Assembly: GCA_963921195.1 (NCBI GenBank)
Contig: OY992536.1
Span: 2,046,001-2,110,000, forward strand
Length of the DNA: 64,000 bases
Direction of reading: 5' to 3'
Origin: Pegoplata infirma
Taxonomy: Eukaryota > Arthropoda > Insecta > Diptera > Anthomyiidae
The notes beneath the pieces were generated by a model, which had not been told where the DNA came from, searched no databases, and saw only the letters and a program-made list of their open reading frames with translations. A program made the position numbers and the translations under genes. Below, piece by piece: positions 10,341 through 22,169 of this stretch (positions within the stretch are counted from its first letter, which is position 1; every line of letters starts with the position of its first letter).

Positions 10341-10635
10341 ATGTGTGAATTTAACGAAAATACAATCATTGCTTAAGTAAACTTAACATTTAGTTATAAA
10401 GTTGAAATTTAATTTCTTTATTCTAAAACAATTGTACTTATGGCAACAAAAAAGTTGAAATTCACTTGCTTTTTTTTTATATGTATTTTCGCAAATTGTT
10501 TAACAGCAACTGTATTGCAACTATTTACAACAATCTTCAACCACTTCCTTTTTCCGTTCTTGTTTATTATCAGGGACAAGACTTAAAGCACAATTTATGT
10601 TTTATCTATTTATATTTTGAATTACCATATAATTA
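10341..10635. other. No gene seen
   Basis: Short AT-rich stretch between the outer CCCGGG element and the next inverted-repeat element. No feature recognised. Confidence 0.4.
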
Positions 10636-11060
10636 CACAGTGCAACAACCCTAATTGGAATGGGATGAAACCAAAAGCAAATGAAAGTTGACATTTTCCA
10701 TAACAAAACCCTAAGGGTTTTTTTTTTAGTTTAGTGAGAACTTTTTTTTACACTCATTTGAAGTTGGTGAACTATTGTTATAATAATTTAAAAACTGTAT
10801 AAGAGGCGTATACATAATTTTGTAATTGCCTTTAAATAACAATCATACGCAACGGCGCACAATGGATTATTTTTGATAATTCGGCCATTCATTTAATACT
10901 GGCCTGATTTAAAATCAAAAACTTCAAAATGCGTACAAAAAAATCTCCCACTAAACTAAAAAAAAAAAACTTGGCTATTTAGTTATGGAAAATGTCAACT
11001 ATAATTTGCTTTTCGTTTCATACCATTCCGATTCGGAAACTTCGATTTTGTAGCACTGTG
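10636..11060. mobile_element. CACAGTGC-ended inverted-repeat element, copy 1
   Basis: CACAGTGCAACAACCC at the left is matched by an inverted TTTTGTAGCACTGTG at the right. The subterminal blocks (GGAATGGGATGAAACC, AGCAAATGAAAGTTGACAT) also recur inverted, so the element is largely palindromic. 425 bp. Related copies are at 31510-31836 (half only) and 34453-35397. No clear target duplication and no coding capacity. Confidence 0.65.
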
Positions 11061-12039
11061 CTTCAAATCATATACCTATGTAACGTAATCGAGAACCAGT
11101 AACACTGACCATCATCTCGCTATAGCGAAGCAGAAATTAAAACAATTAAAAATTGCATTAAATGCAAAATCTGCAAAGAAACCCTAGTTGTTGTTTGTAG
11201 AGAAAAGTTCATGTTGTTATCAGACTTACTTAAAAAACATGCATGTTCATTAAAGTCCTTTCCCTATTTTGTTATACGTTGTTTATAAATATATAAAGTA
11301 TTTTTTTTTTACTACAAGCTTTTTCCATTTTAAGTGAGTTTTATTTTTTTTCATTGCTTTCATTTATTTTTTTTGCAATCTGTATTTGCGACGTACTGCA
11401 TCTGAAATTAAATTTAATAGAACGTATAATGGAGAAAATGCTCATTTCATTTCGTCCTTCTACAATTTGTTGTTTTGGCCATAATAAGATTTTGGTACAT
11501 TTTCGAAGATAAGTTATTTAAAAGATTTTCCGTAAAACAAAACAAAAAAAAAAGTATAAATAAATATTTTAACAAAAATGTCTTCACTTTCTTCAACCCT
11601 AGAATTAAAATTCTTATTTATTTAGTTGTTTTCTCTTTGTTTTACCTTCTTTTTTGTATTACTTAAATGCACTTTTTATGTTGAAATGTTATCACTGGTG
11701 TCCAACAAAAGACGAATAATCGAAAAAAAAACTAAATACATAAATTGAAAAATTTAACCAAATATATATTACTAATTCTAACCATAAGATCACAGTACTC
11801 TACACAGAAACAAAAAAATATACAATGTAAAATTTTTTTTTGAATAGTTCAACCAATTTTTGAGTAGGTTTATTTTAGCTCGAGGTCGATTTGCCTCTAC
11901 TAATTACAACGATATTCTCATAGAATAGTTTTTAAGAAAATAATTTCTCTGTTTTAAATTTATTGGTAGTTTTTTTCAAATCATAGCCGAAACGTGTTTC
12001 GGAGTCTGTCAGATTTCATTGTCTAGATTATTTAGCAAA
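11061..12039. other. No gene seen
   Basis: About 1 kb of AT-rich DNA with homopolymer runs. The 63-aa ORF at 11475-11666 is low-complexity and unsupported. Confidence 0.45.
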
Positions 12040-12699
12040 TATATATTTTTACCATCAGTATAATGATGCAGTGTTATTAATATAATGAAAATTTTTCATC
12101 AATTTTGATGCCATATTATCAGTAATGTAATGAAAGTTTCATCATAATGATAACAATATGTCATCAAAATTAATGAAACAGCGTCATCAAATTGATGACA
12201 GTTCTTCATTATTTTGATGATGCGTTACATTGGACAAAAATTAATATAACATTTCATCATATTGATGTAACTATTCATTAATATTATGAAGTTTAACTCT
12301 ATTTACTATATTATTACCTATATTACCATAAAGTGTTGTGTCTGAAACGTGGAAAAATTTACAAAAAATTTTTAGAACTTAGAAAATTTTTCACTTTAAT
12401 TTTTTTCTAAAAGCATTTGTAATGATTTTTTTTGTTTTGATTTTTCAATGCAAAAATGTCTGCGAACTTTGTACTCTTGCCCAAATCATTGAATCATGTA
12501 ATGTTTTGCTGTATAGGTAAGCGTTCTTTCCAAAGCAAAATTTTTTTAGAAAAAATAACGCCATATTATTTTGTCATTCCATGCTAAACGCATTGAAATA
12601 TCGGTCGAGGACCCCATTATGTTTATATATTATTGATACTTAAAGGTTTCTAAGACATTTTAGTAATATATATCTAGCTGTTTGTCTGTGTTTGTCGAT

Positions 12700-12913
12700 A
12701 AAAAAGTTTTTGAGGAAAAAAAGTTTTTTTTGAAAAAAGATTATTGATAAATAAAAAAAATATTTCATGAAAAAAATGTTGATAAGAAAATTTTTGATGA
12801 AAACAAAAAAAAAATTATTGAACAAAATATGTATGAAAAAAAATGTATGGAAAAAATATTGATGAAAAAAGATATTGAAGAAAAAAAAAATATTGATGAA
12901 AAAAAAATTGAAT
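12700..12913. repeat. Degenerate GATGAAAAAAATATT tandem array, left part
   Basis: Units resembling GATGAAAAAAATATT or TTGATGAAAAAA repeat irregularly. The same array resumes at 13457-13545 after the INE-like copy, so it was split by that insertion. The minus ORF over it is a run of Phe and Ile and is not a gene. Confidence 0.6.
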
Positions 12914-13455
12914 AAAACAAGTAAGAGTGTTATATTCGGCTGTGCCAAATCTTTTATACCCTCCAACATGCAAAAAAAAAAAATCCAGGGGCGTTTTTTT
13001 TTTTTTTGGGGGGGTGGGTGTCGGTAGTATTAATTGAGGGGGGGGCAAATTTCCTCTACAATATGTATTTAGAAATTCATTCTTATGCTTTTTGCGCTTA
13101 AGAAATACAAGTTTATCAATATTAAAAAAAAAAAAAATATTCCACGCCAATAAAAGGGGGGCGGACCGAAAAAAACGACATTTTCTAATTCTTTGGGACC
13201 AAATGCAGGACTGTGGATTTCTTGTAGCATAAAAATTTTGCATTTGTTAAACAAAAACACAAAAAAATCATGTAAAAAAATTTTGTTTTCCCGAGGTTGG
13301 TTTAGTTCTTCAAGGGGGAACTTTTTCCCTCCTGGTCCGATTTTGCTCATTTATGAACTTAACCTGCCTAGGAACATAAGACATATTTGTGCCACATTTG
13401 TGCCACATAAGACATAAAGTGAGTATACACCCATACTGAAGTTGGAGGGTATAAA
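12914..13455 (+). mobile_element. INE-1/DINE-like repeat, copy i
   Basis: Starts with ACAAGTAAGAGTG, then a short self-complementary TTCGGCTGTGCCAAA block and ATACCCTCCAAC, and ends with GTTGGAGGGTATAAAA, which pairs with the start. The interior resembles copy v (GGGACTTTTTCTCCC type block, then AAGACATATTTGTGCC). This layout is that of the Drosophila INE-1/DINE-1 family, non-autonomous Helentron-associated elements. Non-coding; inserted in the GATGAAAA array. Confidence 0.65.
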
Positions 13456-13849
13456 AATGTTGATGAAAAAAAATATTGGTGAATAAAAATATTGTAATAA
13501 AAAAATATTTATAAAAAAAAAAATTTTTAAATATTAATACAAAAATTATCAATAATTATGTTCACCAGCTGGTGAATACTTTTTTATTCGCCACGAGGTC
13601 AATAATTATCCAAGTTACAAACCCAAGTTACTAAAATTTTTTTGTTCAATATGACAAACTTTTTCATCAAATATGATGACTTTGTAGTTGATGACTTTGT
13701 AGGTGATGAAAACGTTTCATTAATATGAAGAAGTATTATCTTGGATTGTAGTTTTATATAAGGGTAATAATATGTTAATCTGTTTTAATAGTTTTTTGTT
13801 GGTTGTACATTTTTCTTCCTCTAATTCTCCATGAGGATAGACTTAAATG

Positions 13850-14110
13850 TGTAATTTTCTTGAAAAATTTGTTTGGGGCGGGGGTTCGGTAGGTGACTTC
13901 GGCGGCGACTGTAGGGGACACTGCCCCTCCCGAAAAATGTTTACTGATTTAATATGGTTTTTGCACTATTCAGCACTTTTATTTTGAACTGCATCGTATT
14001 ATCAGACGGACAGACGGACTTTTCATGTCTTAGAATCGATCATGAATCGATATTATATATACTTTATGGCGTCCCCGACCGATATTTGATGCGCTTTAAA
14101 CGTAATGACA
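13850..14110 (+). mobile_element. INE-like fragment
   Basis: Contains CAGACGGACAGACGGAC, GTCTTAGAATCGATCATG, ATATATACTTTATGGCGTCC and GATATTTGATG in the order seen in the other INE-like copies. Neither end is preserved. The GC-rich stretch 13875-13930 has no match elsewhere in the window. Confidence 0.55.
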
Positions 14111-14500
14111 TTATTTTTTTCAAAAAGTCTTTTTTTAAATAACCGAAATGAAATAATAACAAACATCAAAAAAGTTTTAAGAGCAATTACAATTTTTGAC
14201 AATCGTTGGGATATATTGTCAAGAAATATTTAAAAATTTATCGAATCTCGAAGATTGACGACATCTTTGATAAATGAATGCAAATACTTTTCACTCCTGA
14301 AAATATGATGAAAAATAAAATTAATTAATTTTTTTTGAAGAGCCCAAAGAAACAGCCTTATTTTGTCATTTCGCAATGCCATTTTAAGGGTCAGCGACCA
14401 TTTGTTTTTGAGCATTCGGAAGTAAGTAAAGCCATAGAGTAATAAGGATAAGTAATAAGGATACTGGTGAAACCGCATTTCTTTTGTTAAATTTTTTTTT
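14111..14500. other. No gene seen
   Basis: AT-rich DNA; short overlapping minus ORFs only, without recognisable features. Confidence 0.4.
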
Positions 14501-14506
14501 TAGCCG

Positions 14507-14777
14507 TGAACTCCGATTATCTCTGGGTAGAAACCCAGAATACTTCAAAAGGAAATTGAAAATAAAGTAAAATTCCAAATATCTTTCAAAAGGAAATTGA
14601 AATAAAAGTAAAATTTTAAATACCTTTTAAAAGGAAATTGAAAAAAAGAGAAACCCTAAATACCTTTCAAAAGGAAATAAAGAAAAAACGAATGCATTTA
14701 AAAGGTAAATGAAAAAAAAAAAAAAACAAAAGAATTTTATCTATCCTATTATCTATTCTTGAGATAATCGTAGTTCG
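14507..14777. mobile_element. Small MITE with internal tandem repeats
   Basis: GAACTCCGATTATCTC at the left pairs with GAGATAATCGTAGTTC at the right (one mismatch). Between them about four copies of a unit of roughly 50-55 bp containing CTTTCAAAAGGAAATTGAAA run from 14540 to 14700. Non-coding. Superfamily unknown. Confidence 0.55.
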
Positions 14778-16370
14778 CAATTTGGGTTTCACAAAGTATT
14801 CACTAATCGTACCTCTGTTTCTTTCTTTACTCTAAGGTAAATCATTATTTTGTAAAAGAAAAGTTAATCCAATAAGAAACAAGAAATTCACCACTATGGT
14901 AAATTTGCATAAAATAAGTAAGTGAAAGATTAAGAAATTGTTGTTGGTCTTAAGATTGAATGTATTGCTTGAGTTAGAAAAAAAAGCTTTTCTGCATATA
15001 CGTTACATACAAAATCTTCTGTTAGTTAAACAAACTTCATTCCGCCACTGATGTTTGTACACCGATAGTAGCCAATGTAGTTAGGCGTCGGTTAACAAAT
15101 CATGAGTGTTTTCGACATGGGTGTTGATAAAAAACATATAAAGATTTTTTAGCAAGTATCAAATAATTAATTTAATGTAATTACCTACTGATGACGTAGA
15201 AGTGGCTACAGAAACCATGGTCTAGGGTAAAACCACATTTAATATAATCTTTAAAAAACACAATTTTCTTCTTCAATCAAAAACTCAAAAAATCCATATT
15301 TGTCGGCGATTAATCGGTTAAACTATGAACATTACTATTAATTTATGTTGTTGTAGTTTTTACAATATTTGATAAACAATCATTTGTTTTGCTGAGTGAG
15401 AGTTACCTAGTCTTTCTATTTTTTTTTTTATAAATCTTGCATCCGATGAATTGCTTACAAAATACTTAAAAGCTTATTGTAGGATAATGAAAAAAAAAAA
15501 AAAAACTTTGTTAACAAGTTTTTCTTCTTTGTATGTAAATATTATTTTTTTCTCGTCAAATTTAGACAAAACCTTATAAATTGAATTGATAATTAAACAA
15601 AATAATAAGGATCTCTTATTTTACTAATAATTTGTTTTTGTTCTTCTATCTAGTATTTACCATGGATGCAATTTAAAAGAAAAGAATTATGAAAAATACA
15701 TAAAATTTTTGCTGCCATTTACTTTCAGTCTCAACTTTACTGAACTCAATACCAAAACCAAATAATACTTACAACAACGCATCAGCTGCTACATTTTTAG
15801 CTCTGGCGTTTATTTTTTATTGCTTTGGTTTTTCTTTTGTACGTTGCACGGGTGGTGTTTATCATTAGTTTCCTTCCGGTGGGCTTGTTGTTTCCATTCA
15901 TTATTTTGTTTAAAAAAACAAAAAAATATTTAATTAGCGTACAAAATTTTTGTTAATTAGCAAAACTTATCAACATCTCAGGCTTAACAAGAAGACAACG
16001 AACATTTTTACCCAAGACAGGATAAAAAAGCGAATAATACACAAATAAGAAAAAAAAACACTAACAAAGCAAAAGGAACTTAAATAGAAAACGCATAACT
16101 GTTTTTCTTAGGATTTTTCCCATTCCCATCTACTTTGAATTTTTGCCCTTATCCTGGATACATTTACCTACTATTTACCAAGTAAGTGTTTTGTAATTTT
16201 TGGTCTAAACTTTCTCTGATACAAAAATATTTCTTCTTTCATAAAACTATTCTCACATTTTTTATAGCCTCAATAAAGTTATGGACGGTATTTATAATTT
16301 AGTCATTCCGTATGTAACACATTGAAATATTGATATATAGTTGGGCTGACAATTACACTACACTTAAAAA
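14778..16370. other. No gene seen
   Basis: About 1.6 kb of AT-rich sequence with less obvious repeat content than its surroundings. It could be host intergenic or intronic DNA. No ORF over 60 codons, no inverted ends recognised. Confidence 0.45.
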
Positions 16371-16616
16371 GAAATCTGTAAAATGACGAGAATTCCTAAT
16401 AAAATTTCCGATTTTGTTTGTAATTTTACAAGCTTTTTACTAATAAAATTATAAATTAACATCTATTTTGACGCTACAAAATTTACATGAAATTCTCGTG
16501 ACTTTACCAGGCATCCAATTTTATGTGAACTCCTAGTAAAAATTACGAGCTTTTTTGTAATTTTACAAGCTTTTCACCAATAAAATTGTAAATTTACAAC
16601 TTTTTGACGCACAGAA

Positions 16617-17063
16617 AATAAAATCGTCATATTTAAATCAACCAAACATGATAGTAACCTGGCCGCCTGTTAGTCCATAATACAAAAATTCGATTTTGTT
16701 TTAACAAACTCAGTCAAGTAATTTTTTTTCAAAATTATTTTATCATGTAAATAAATAGTGTTTGTGTTTGTTGAATTTCTTTGTTGAAAAAAAAATTCAT
16801 TTGTCAGACCAAAAAATTTTGTTTGTGTTTGTTGAATTTCTTTGTTGAAAAAATAAGATTTTTTTACTTTTGTCAGAACAACAAATTGTGTTTGTGTTTG
16901 CTGAATTTCTTTGTTGAAAAAAACAGAATTCTTTTTTCAACAATCAAAATTTACAAACGTTTGTTGATATTACAAATTTCCGTATAGGAGCACTTTCCGT
17001 GAAAAAATTAATTCTATTCACAAATATGGGGTCGATATAACAATTAATTTTACTCTGTGCGGA
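16617..17063. mobile_element. Nested element with CACAGA ends
   Basis: CACAGAAAATAAAATCG follows GACG at the left and TTAATTTTACTCTGTG precedes CGG at the right, forming a short imperfect inverted repeat. It interrupts the TTACAAGC-motif sequence, which resumes right after. Non-coding; contains the triple repeat at 16755-16925. Confidence 0.45.
16755..16925. repeat. Three tandem copies of a unit of about 65 bp
   Basis: The block TGTTTGTGTTTGTTGAATTT followed by CTTTGTTGAAAAAA occurs three times with a spacer of 30-40 bp containing TTTGTCAGA. The small plus ORF over it simply repeats the same peptide and is not a gene. Confidence 0.7.
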
Positions 17064-17483
17064 ATACAACTTACAAGGAATTCTCGTGACTTAATTAAAT
17101 TTTTTTTTAAATTACCTAGGAAATTTGGGCATTTACGAAAAACATTTTTAAATTACAAAAAAAAAAATTAAATTTCGATCGAAATTTTTTTGTTAAAAAA
17201 CAAGGATTTTGGTAAAATATGATTACGAGTCTTTTTCTAGTAATTTGAAAATTTGTTTACTTTAGTTTACTGATTTCATCAGAACATGTACTGATTTATG
17301 GTCACGTGTACTGATGAAAAAACGGCGTACTGGTTTGTACTGATTTTTTAAAATATGTTCTGATTGTACTGATTTTAAAGCATTTCATCATAAAGAAGTT
17401 TAATTTTTTTTTTACTTTATTAGATTTTTTTGTAAAATTACCTTGGAAATTTGTGCATTTACAAAAAACATTGTAAAATAAAC

Positions 17484-18690
17484 AAGTAAAAAAGTTAAAT
17501 TCGGCCTTGCCGAATGTAGTGATACCCTCCACAATTTCAAAAAGATTATTGCAAAAAACTTAATTTAAAAGGAAATTACTTTTGAAAAAAAAAAAAAATT
17601 TAAAAAAAAATTTTCGCGAAAAAAAATTTTGTAAATAAAAATCCGCGATTATTTTCTTTTTTTGTCAAAAAATATGTTCGTACCTGTTTAAATACCATTT
17701 GGTGTTCAATTATGTTCACTTATGTCAACCAGAAGCCGAATTAAGGCATTTTGTATTTTTAGGTTATGTTGAATGTAGTGAAATTTTTGAGGTGTGCTTA
17801 CATTTTCGTTCATAACTTTTGAACCGCTGAACCGATATCGCTCAAATGCAATACCAAACTTCTCGGGAGAACTTCCAATAAATATGTTAAGTTTCAGTCA
17901 TCTCTGTGCAATATTTTGTCCGCGACAGCATTTTCCACAGACAGACGGACAGACGGACATCGCTAGAATGTCTTAAAATCGATCCGGCACCATGAATATA
18001 TATACTTTATGGGGTCCCAGATCGATATTTCGATGAGTTACAAACGGAATGACAAACTTATATATACCCTCTATCACTAACAAGGGAAGTATCTCAACCC
18101 TTATGAACCGATTTGCCTGAAACTTAAAATATATATAAATAAGACGATTTTAAGGTTGGGGTGTCTCGGCTTATCGGCCATATCAGGGATTTAGGGGTTC
18201 AAAACATGGGTCAAAAAATGGCGAAAAAATCGTTTTTTGGATTTTTCAGCCATTTCTTTTTAAGAAACTATATGATGTTTTCCTATGAGAAGAAAGGTTT
18301 TTTTAGTGCCTATCCAATGGTGGCATAACCTTGTAAAAATTCGGCTTCTTTGAATATTTTTTTAAGGAAAATGTGTAAATTTTGGGGGGTACTTATGTAA
18401 AGACATAGACCTACGATATCCATATGGATAAGAAATAATCTTTATTAAATTTAAGTCGACCCGTATTTTTGCCCTAGATGATATTCCTGTTAGTTCGGAA
18501 GTTATCAAAATATTCCCGAAGGTCCACATGGTTTCATAAGGGGACAACGAAATTTTTAAACACCGATATGGCCGATAAGCCGAGAAACCCCAGCCTTAAA
18601 ATCGTCTCTTTAATATATATTTTAAGTTTCAGGCAAATCGGTTCATAAGGGTTGAGATACTTCCCTTGTAAGTGGAGGGTATAAAAAAAA
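17484..18690 (+). mobile_element. INE-1/DINE-like repeat, copy ii, split by a MITE
   Basis: Starts AACAAGTAAAAAAGTTAAAT with the hairpin TTCGGCCTTGCCGAA and GATACCCTCC. The interior has the usual GACAGACGGACAGACGGAC, CGATCCGGCACC and TATATACTTTATGGGGTCCC. The 3' hairpin ACCCTCTATCACTA / AGTGGAGGGTAT is interrupted at its loop by a 588-bp MITE (18081-18668). Without it the copy would be about 0.6 kb. Non-coding. Confidence 0.7.
18081..18668. mobile_element. PIF/Harbinger-like MITE, CAAGGGAAG ends, TAA TSD, copy 1
   Basis: Ends CAAGGGAAGTATCTCAACCC and its inverse, with inverted similarity continuing through TTTGCCTGAAACTTAAAAT and CTCGGCTTATCGGCCATAT. Flanked by TAA at 18078-18080 and 18669-18671. 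A 3-bp TWA duplication is the PIF/Harbinger signature. Non-coding. A second member with the same CAAGGGAAG ends is at 39461-40040. Confidence 0.75.
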
Positions 18691-18839
18691 AAATAAATTT
18701 CGATCGAATTTTTTTTGTAATAAAGAAGGAAAACTGTCAGATATTGGCAAAATAGCATTACAAGACCTTTTATAGTAATTTGACAAAAATTTTTTATAGT
18801 ATACTGATTTGATCAGAACATGTACTGATTAATGGTCAA

Positions 18840-19975
18840 GTGTACTGATTTTTGCAGAAGTTTTCTAAAAGGAAGTTATATTAAAAATTAAGGGGAAAAG
18901 TCCTTGGATTTTCTTATTCTCAAAACCTGCACGTTTCTGTTTTGTATTTAGGTACTAATTAAACCTAACCAAAACCCAGTAACAATGATCATTGTCCGTT
19001 GTAGTGAAACGGACAAAGCCCTTTGGGGCTTTTTGTTGTATTAACAACAACTTTAAATGTATTGACAAATTGTGATATTAAATAAAATATTAATTTATTT
19101 TCTTTGTCAATTTACAATAAAATTGTTTGTTATTACAACAGTATTTTAATTGAAAAAGAGCCTGCAATACAATATTTTTTTCTGCGTGAAACATGTCTTG
19201 TGAAGGGTACATTTAATTCGACACAGCTGACTATAGCATTTGTGTCTGTTTTTTGTTTTGTTTTGCCACGATTGGCTCCAGTACAGCTTCCTTAAGAGTT
19301 TTTGTTGCTCTTCTACGCGCCCTTATTTTAGAGCGTGTTTTTATATTTGTTAACATAATGCTAACAGTTTTACAGCATCAGTGCAAGTGTTTTTTCCGTA
19401 GGCATTATGTTTTTCATGTTGTAGCACATAACTTTATTTTGCAAGGATATTTGTTGTATAAAATTTTCTTTTTCGTGGATTTTAAAATATTTGGTCTTAA
19501 GAATTTTATAAAAAAAATTCTTTAGAACCCTAAAAAAAAATATGTAGGTTAGGCTGGTTCATTAATGACACTTTTTTTTATTTTTGTATGACTTCCCGGA
19601 ATACATAATAGTTTTTTTAAATTTTTTCATTATGGTCGAAATAAAAAAATCAATTTGTGTTATTGTTTATTTTTATTATAATTCAGCTTGGTAAGCTTCC
19701 CAGTGGGGAAGAGAACTGGTTCTGTGACCGGCTTTGAACTGGTTAAAAACCAGGTCCAAAACTTTTCCTTATGAGGCACCTATCACTTTTACCTGGCTAT
19801 GTCGGAACGGTGATAATTGATACCTATGTACAATTAAAAAAAATCCTTGTCAAATCCTTGGTTTTTAAAAAACATTTTTTGTTTTGGTCTATCGAAATTT
19901 ACATGTTTTTTTTTGTAATTTCACATTTTTTTTGTAAATGCAAAATTTCCTAGGTAATTTAGCAAAAAAAATCTA
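18840..19975. other. No gene seen
   Basis: AT-rich DNA between the INE-like copy and the right part of the composite, with some GTACTGAT motifs near 18810-18860 that recur near 17300 and 54470. ORFs at 19104-19525 show no recognisable domain. Confidence 0.4.
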
Positions 19976-20844
19976 GTCAAATCACGAAAATTTCTTGTAA
20001 GTTTGGTCGCGTCAAAAAATTTATAAATTTAAAGTTTTGTTGGTAAAAAGCTTGTAAAATTACAAAAAATCTCATAAAATAGAAAGTAGAAAAAAAACTA
20101 GTAAAGTCACGAGAACTCTTTGTAAGTTTTATCGCGTTAAAAAAGTTGTAAATTTATAATTTTATTGATAAAAAACTTAAAAAAAAGCTCGTAATTTTTA
20201 CTAGAAATTCTCGTAAAAAAGGATGCAGCAAAAAATTAAAGTTACAAACTTTTCTTGTCATTTAACAACGTTTTTTATATGTGGTGACATTTCACAGAAC
20301 ATGTCATAGAATTAACCTTACGAAACATGTCACCAAAATAGCACTAGTGGACATGTCTCGGGATCAGTTCTTTTGGATTAATTGAGCCTTTTTACTTACA
20401 GCATATGTATGTTGTAACCAATTAGACTGGCATTTGTACCATTTTTTTTTTTGATGCGCTGAGCACAAATATCAAAAAAATTTTAAAATCGGTCGAACAG
20501 TTTTCGAGATATCGCTATTTGAGATTTGCAAAAAATTATGGTTTTTCCTACGTTCAAGAACATTTTTGAAAAAAGTCTCAACATTTCATTCTGCCGACCC
20601 TTTTGTAGAGCTTGAAACAATCTTTAATTTAAACAAATTTGAGACCAATTCTACACTCAAAATATTTTGTATGTAAATTCAACTGAAAAAACATTTAAAA
20701 CAATCGTTTTTCCTTTTAAAAAACGGACTACTTATATTTCACTTGAAACAACATACTTTTTCAGTTATTTTTAAACGTTAATAAATGACTAGACATTCCG
20801 TAAAAACAAACGATATTTAAGTTATTTTAACTGTTTACAATTTT

Positions 20845-21813
20845 TATACCCTCCACTCTAGTGATAGAGGGTATATATAAGTTTGTCATTCCGTTTGTAA
20901 CACCTCGAAATATTGGTCTAGGACCCCATAAAGTATATATATTTATGATCCTCGATCGATTTTAAGTCGATCTAGCGATGTCCGTCCGTCCGTCTGTCTG
21001 TCTGTCCGTAGAAAACACGCTAACTTTTGAAAGGCTTTACAGAGGCTACTGAAGTTTGGCATATATGTTTGTCATTTACCTGGTCAGGTTGGTATTGCAA
21101 TCCAGCCAAATCGGTCCATTGGTTCAAAAGTTATGAGCAAAAGAGTAAATTTTGGCAAGGGTGTTTCGAGAATTTACGAGATAAAAAACACGATAACTTT
21201 CGAAAGACAATAATGATACTACTGAAGCTTGGCATGTATCTTTGCCGTTCATCGAGTCTATTTGGTATTAAATTTCAGCTCAATCGGTCCAGTGGTTCAA
21301 AAGTTATAAGCAAAACCCTGAATTTCAGATTTGTTTCATCTAAAATGCCACGTGTTTTAACAAGTTTTAAAAGCATTGGTGGTAACTAAACAATGCTTTT
21401 CAAACTTGTTTAATTTTAAAGCAATGCTTTTTAAATTTGTTTGGTTTTAAAAGCATTGATAACTTAAAAATTATACTCGGAAAAATTTTACACTCAAAAA
21501 AATGTTACACTCAAAAAAAATTTTACACTCAAAAAAAAAAATTACACAAAAAAAAATTTATTTTTTTTTACAAAAATTACAAGATTTTTACAGTAAAAAA
21601 AAAACATTACACTCGAAATAAAAATACACTCAAAAAAAAATTAGTAATTTTTCTTTTTTTAAAAAAAAAAATGACAAAAAAAAAGTTTTTTACTCAAAAT
21701 AAAATATTTCTAATCAAAATTGTTAATTTTTTCACGTTAAAACTTTAAAAAAAATGCATTGTGGAGGGTATTCATAGATTCGGCAAAGTCGAATTTAACT
21801 TTTCTACTTGTTT
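20845..21813 (-). mobile_element. INE-1/DINE-like repeat, copy iii
   Basis: Minus orientation. It begins with the 3' hairpin ATACCCTCCACTCTAGTGATAG...GGGTATAT, then TTTGTCATTCCGTTTGTAAC, GGACCCCATAAAGTATATAT and a run of CCGTCCGTCTGTCTGTC. It ends with CGGCAAAGTCGAATTTAAC and TTTCTACTTGT. The order and wording match Drosophila INE-1/DINE-1 elements closely, the basis for the family call. It carries an internal tandem array (21486-21745). Non-coding; the ORFs at 21027-21389 and 21437-21748 are chance. Confidence 0.75.
21486..21745. repeat. Internal TTACACTCAAAAAA tandem array in INE copy iii
   Basis: Units of about 14-20 bp containing TTACACTCAAAAAA repeat from 21486 to about 21560 and then degenerate. 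The unit resembles the terminus of the CACTCA MITE family. Internal minisatellites are known in Helentron-associated elements; the resemblance to another family's end is noted as odd. Confidence 0.65.
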
Positions 21814-22169
21814 ATTTTGTGAAGTAAAAATAAAATTTTTTGAATAACAAACTACAAAAACCGTACTTCTGTAAAATTATACGGTATAATCAGTTACAAA
21901 TAATTTAACTGATAAAAATTTTTTTCGTAAATTTTTGTAGTTTATTGGTTTAACAACTGTATAAATCTTTCAATAATTTAGTTTTTTTGAAAAACAAACG
22001 ATAAAACGTTTAAAACAACTTTACCTAAAAACTGTTTTGAATAACCGTAAATAGTTACTGTAAAACTTTTCTAGGTGTATCATTTTAGCCCGTGGTGCCC
22101 TTCGATCATAGTTTTGGACTTTTGGAAAATTTTCACCAAAATTTTGGATTTTTTGAAAAAATAAAAAAA

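Larger units (their letters stand above)
12040..13745. repeat. ATCAT-motif composite repeat flanking an INE-like copy
   Basis: Both ends (12045-12290 and 13660-13745) carry dense TCATCA/TGATGA and CATTAATAT motifs, as subterminal repeats of one element would. Between them lie a GATGAAAAAAATATT-like array and an INE-like copy. The exact termini are not clear, so the extent is approximate. Confidence 0.4.
16371..20283. repeat. TTACAAGC-motif composite with CACTTA-type left end
   Basis: Starts CACTTAAAAAGAAATCTG after TA (16369-16370). Blocks with TTTTACAAGCTTTTTACCAATA and GACGC recur at 16430-16620, 17080-17170 and 19980-20280, the last inverted, ending near TTTTTTATATGTG. It appears to be one inverted-repeat element broken by an INE-like copy and other insertions. 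The right end is degenerate, so this extent is tentative. A relative lies at 23820-24361. Confidence 0.4.
20654..22077. mobile_element. CACTCA-ended element with TA TSD, split by an INE-like copy
   Basis: CACTCAAAATATTTTGTATG at the left and AAAACTTTTCTAGGTG at the right, flanked by TA at 20652-20653 and 22078-22079. Removing it restores continuity of the surrounding repeat (...GACCAATTC-TA-TCATTTTAGCCCGTGG), as judged from the sister copy at 23205-23235. It is interrupted by the INE-like copy at 20845-21813. Its own length is about 455 bp. Confidence 0.7.

Noticed and set aside
12640..13552. Several minus-strand ORFs rich in Phe, Ile and Lys
   Set aside because: They translate the GATGAAAAATATT array and an INE-like repeat; no coding signature.
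21027..21748. Plus-strand ORFs of 120 and 103 codons
   Set aside because: They lie entirely in an INE-like element and its tandem array; the product is low-complexity or mirrors repeat DNA.
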